Positions 5,625 through 6,215 of a stretch of 6,215 bases of DNA are shown here, piece by piece. The DNA comes from JACTMI01 sp964618415 (GTDB lineage: Bacteria; Acidobacteriota; Thermoanaerobaculia; Multivoradales; JAGPDF01), in assembly GCA_964618415.1 (NCBI GenBank), contig CAZUAT010000094.1, positions 1-6,215 on the forward strand. The letters are read 5' to 3'. The notes under the pieces were generated by a model. The model had not been told where the DNA came from. It ran no database searches and was given only the letters and a program-made list of their open reading frames with translations. The translations under genes were made by a program, and so were the position numbers. Every line of letters starts with the position of its first letter. The stretch's first letter is position 1.

Positions 5625-6215
5625 GCCGGCACGGCGAGCCCGCGCGTTCAAGATCACGGGGATGGACTGCGCCGAGGAGATCGCCCTCCTCCAACGCGAG
5701 GTCGGCCCCGTCGTCGGCGGCGGCGATCGGCTCGGGTTCGACCTTCTCCGCGGCCGGATGACCGTCGCCGCCGCGGCGTCGGTCGTGCCCGACACGGCGA
5801 TTCTGACCGCCGTGAAACGCGCCGGTCTCGGCGCCGAGCCGTGGGCCGAATCAGGGGGCGGCGAGGCTTCGGAGCGGCTGCGTCGTCGGCGCTTCTGGTC
5901 GACGTTGGTGTCCGGCGTCGGAGCGGCCGGCGGTTTCGCGGTGCACGCGACGCTCGCCGGCGGGATCGCCGCTGCCGTGGGCACCGAGGGACTCGGCGAC
6001 GGGCACGCGGTTCCGGTGGCCGCGCGCATGGTCTACGCGCTCGGGATCGCCGCCGGGTTGTTCACCGTGGCACCCAAGGCGTGGCTGGCCGCGCGCCGCC
6101 TGCGGCCGGACATGAACCTGCTGATGACCATCGCCGTCGCCGGAGCGATCGTCATCGGCGAGTGGTTCGAGGCCGCGACCGTGTCGTTCCTGTTCGCCTT
6201 GTCGCTGGCGCTCGA
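5614..6215 (+). CDS. Zn/Cd/Pb-type P1B-ATPase (ZntA/CadA-like), N-terminal part (3' truncated by window edge)
   Basis: ATG 5614 opens a frame that runs to the window end: 200 codons plus two bases. The product would be an ATP-driven inner-membrane exporter of divalent metals. Residues about 10-75 look like a heavy-metal-associated (HMA) domain with the motif GMDCAEE at 16-22; the normal GMxCxxC second cysteine is replaced, leaving Cys19 and Glu21/Glu22. A charged linker with Arg89-Arg93 precedes membrane helix MA (about 94-122), then MB (about 135-156), with a glycine-rich external loop holding His131. PDMNLLMTIAVAGAIVIGEW (165-184) followed by FEAATVSFLFALSLALE is the characteristic first core helix pair of ZntA-type pumps. 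The catalytic DKTG, the CPC motif, and the nucleotide-binding domain lie beyond the right edge, so integrity and metal class cannot be confirmed. The start is supported by GGAGG at 5603 and by the 11-base overlap with the PII-like gene. Confidence 0.92.
   Translation, partial: MSSEPARRARAFKITGMDCAEEIALLQREVGPVVGGGDRLGFDLLRGRMTVAAAASVVPDTAILTAVKRAGLGAEPWAESGGGEASERLRRRRFWSTLVSGVGAAGGFAVHATLAGGIAAAVGTEGLGDGHAVPVAARMVYALGIAAGLFTVAPKAWLAARRLRPDMNLLMTIAVAGAIVIGEWFEAATVSFLFALSLAL

Noticed and set aside
1..6215. Mobile element, CRISPR array, tRNA or other RNA gene
   Set aside because: No terminal inverted repeats, transposase, spaced repeats or tRNA-like structure seen; the whole window is filled by five overlapping or closely spaced genes of uniform composition.

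Overview
The window is one unbroken run of five same-strand genes with no intergenic gap longer than 16 bases. It reads as the distal part of a heavy-metal efflux operon: the 3' end of a CzcC-type outer-membrane factor, a complete CzcB-type periplasmic adaptor, a complete CzcA-type RND pump, a complete small PII-superfamily protein, and the 5' third or so of a Zn/Cd/Pb-type P1B-ATPase that runs off the right edge. Base composition is high in G+C throughout (about two-thirds by eye) with strong G/C preference at third codon positions. The three-part envelope pump and the lipoprotein adaptor imply a Gram-negative, two-membrane organism. The phylum cannot be fixed from this sequence; Acidobacteriota or a Myxococcota/Desulfobacterota-type (former Deltaproteobacteria) host would fit, at low confidence.

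Layout: bases 2-850 czcC (partial), 847-2121 czcB, 2129-5266 czcA, 5283-5624 PII-like gene, 5614-6215 P-type ATPase (partial). Junctions are tight: a 4-base ATGA overlap, a 7-base gap, a 16-base gap, and an 11-base overlap. Each downstream start has a plausible ribosome binding site. I saw no promoter, terminator, RNA gene, mobile element or CRISPR in the window. The promoter and any metal-responsive regulator must lie outside it.

How the parts should work together (family knowledge plus inference): the P-type ATPase would move Zn2+/Cd2+/Pb2+ from cytoplasm to periplasm using ATP. CzcA, driven by protons, would take periplasmic (and possibly cytoplasmic) divalent metal and pass it via CzcB and CzcC out of the cell. 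CzcA carries the TM4 acidic triad (D408, D414, E421) typical of the divalent-cation branch and seems to lack the CusA methionine triad, so Zn/Co/Cd/Ni is more likely than Cu/Ag. CzcB has a His/acid-rich segment after its lipidation cysteine and a His-Ser-His C-terminus.

The most interesting element is the PII-like protein between the two pumps. It keeps the PII nucleotide-binding B- and C-loops but its T-loop has no tyrosine and has lost the Gln that normally helps bind 2-oxoglutarate. It is translationally coupled to the ATPase. This fits the little-studied group of PII proteins encoded beside heavy-metal efflux genes (called PII-NG in the literature, as I remember it), and suggests a nucleotide-sensing regulator of metal export rather than of nitrogen metabolism.
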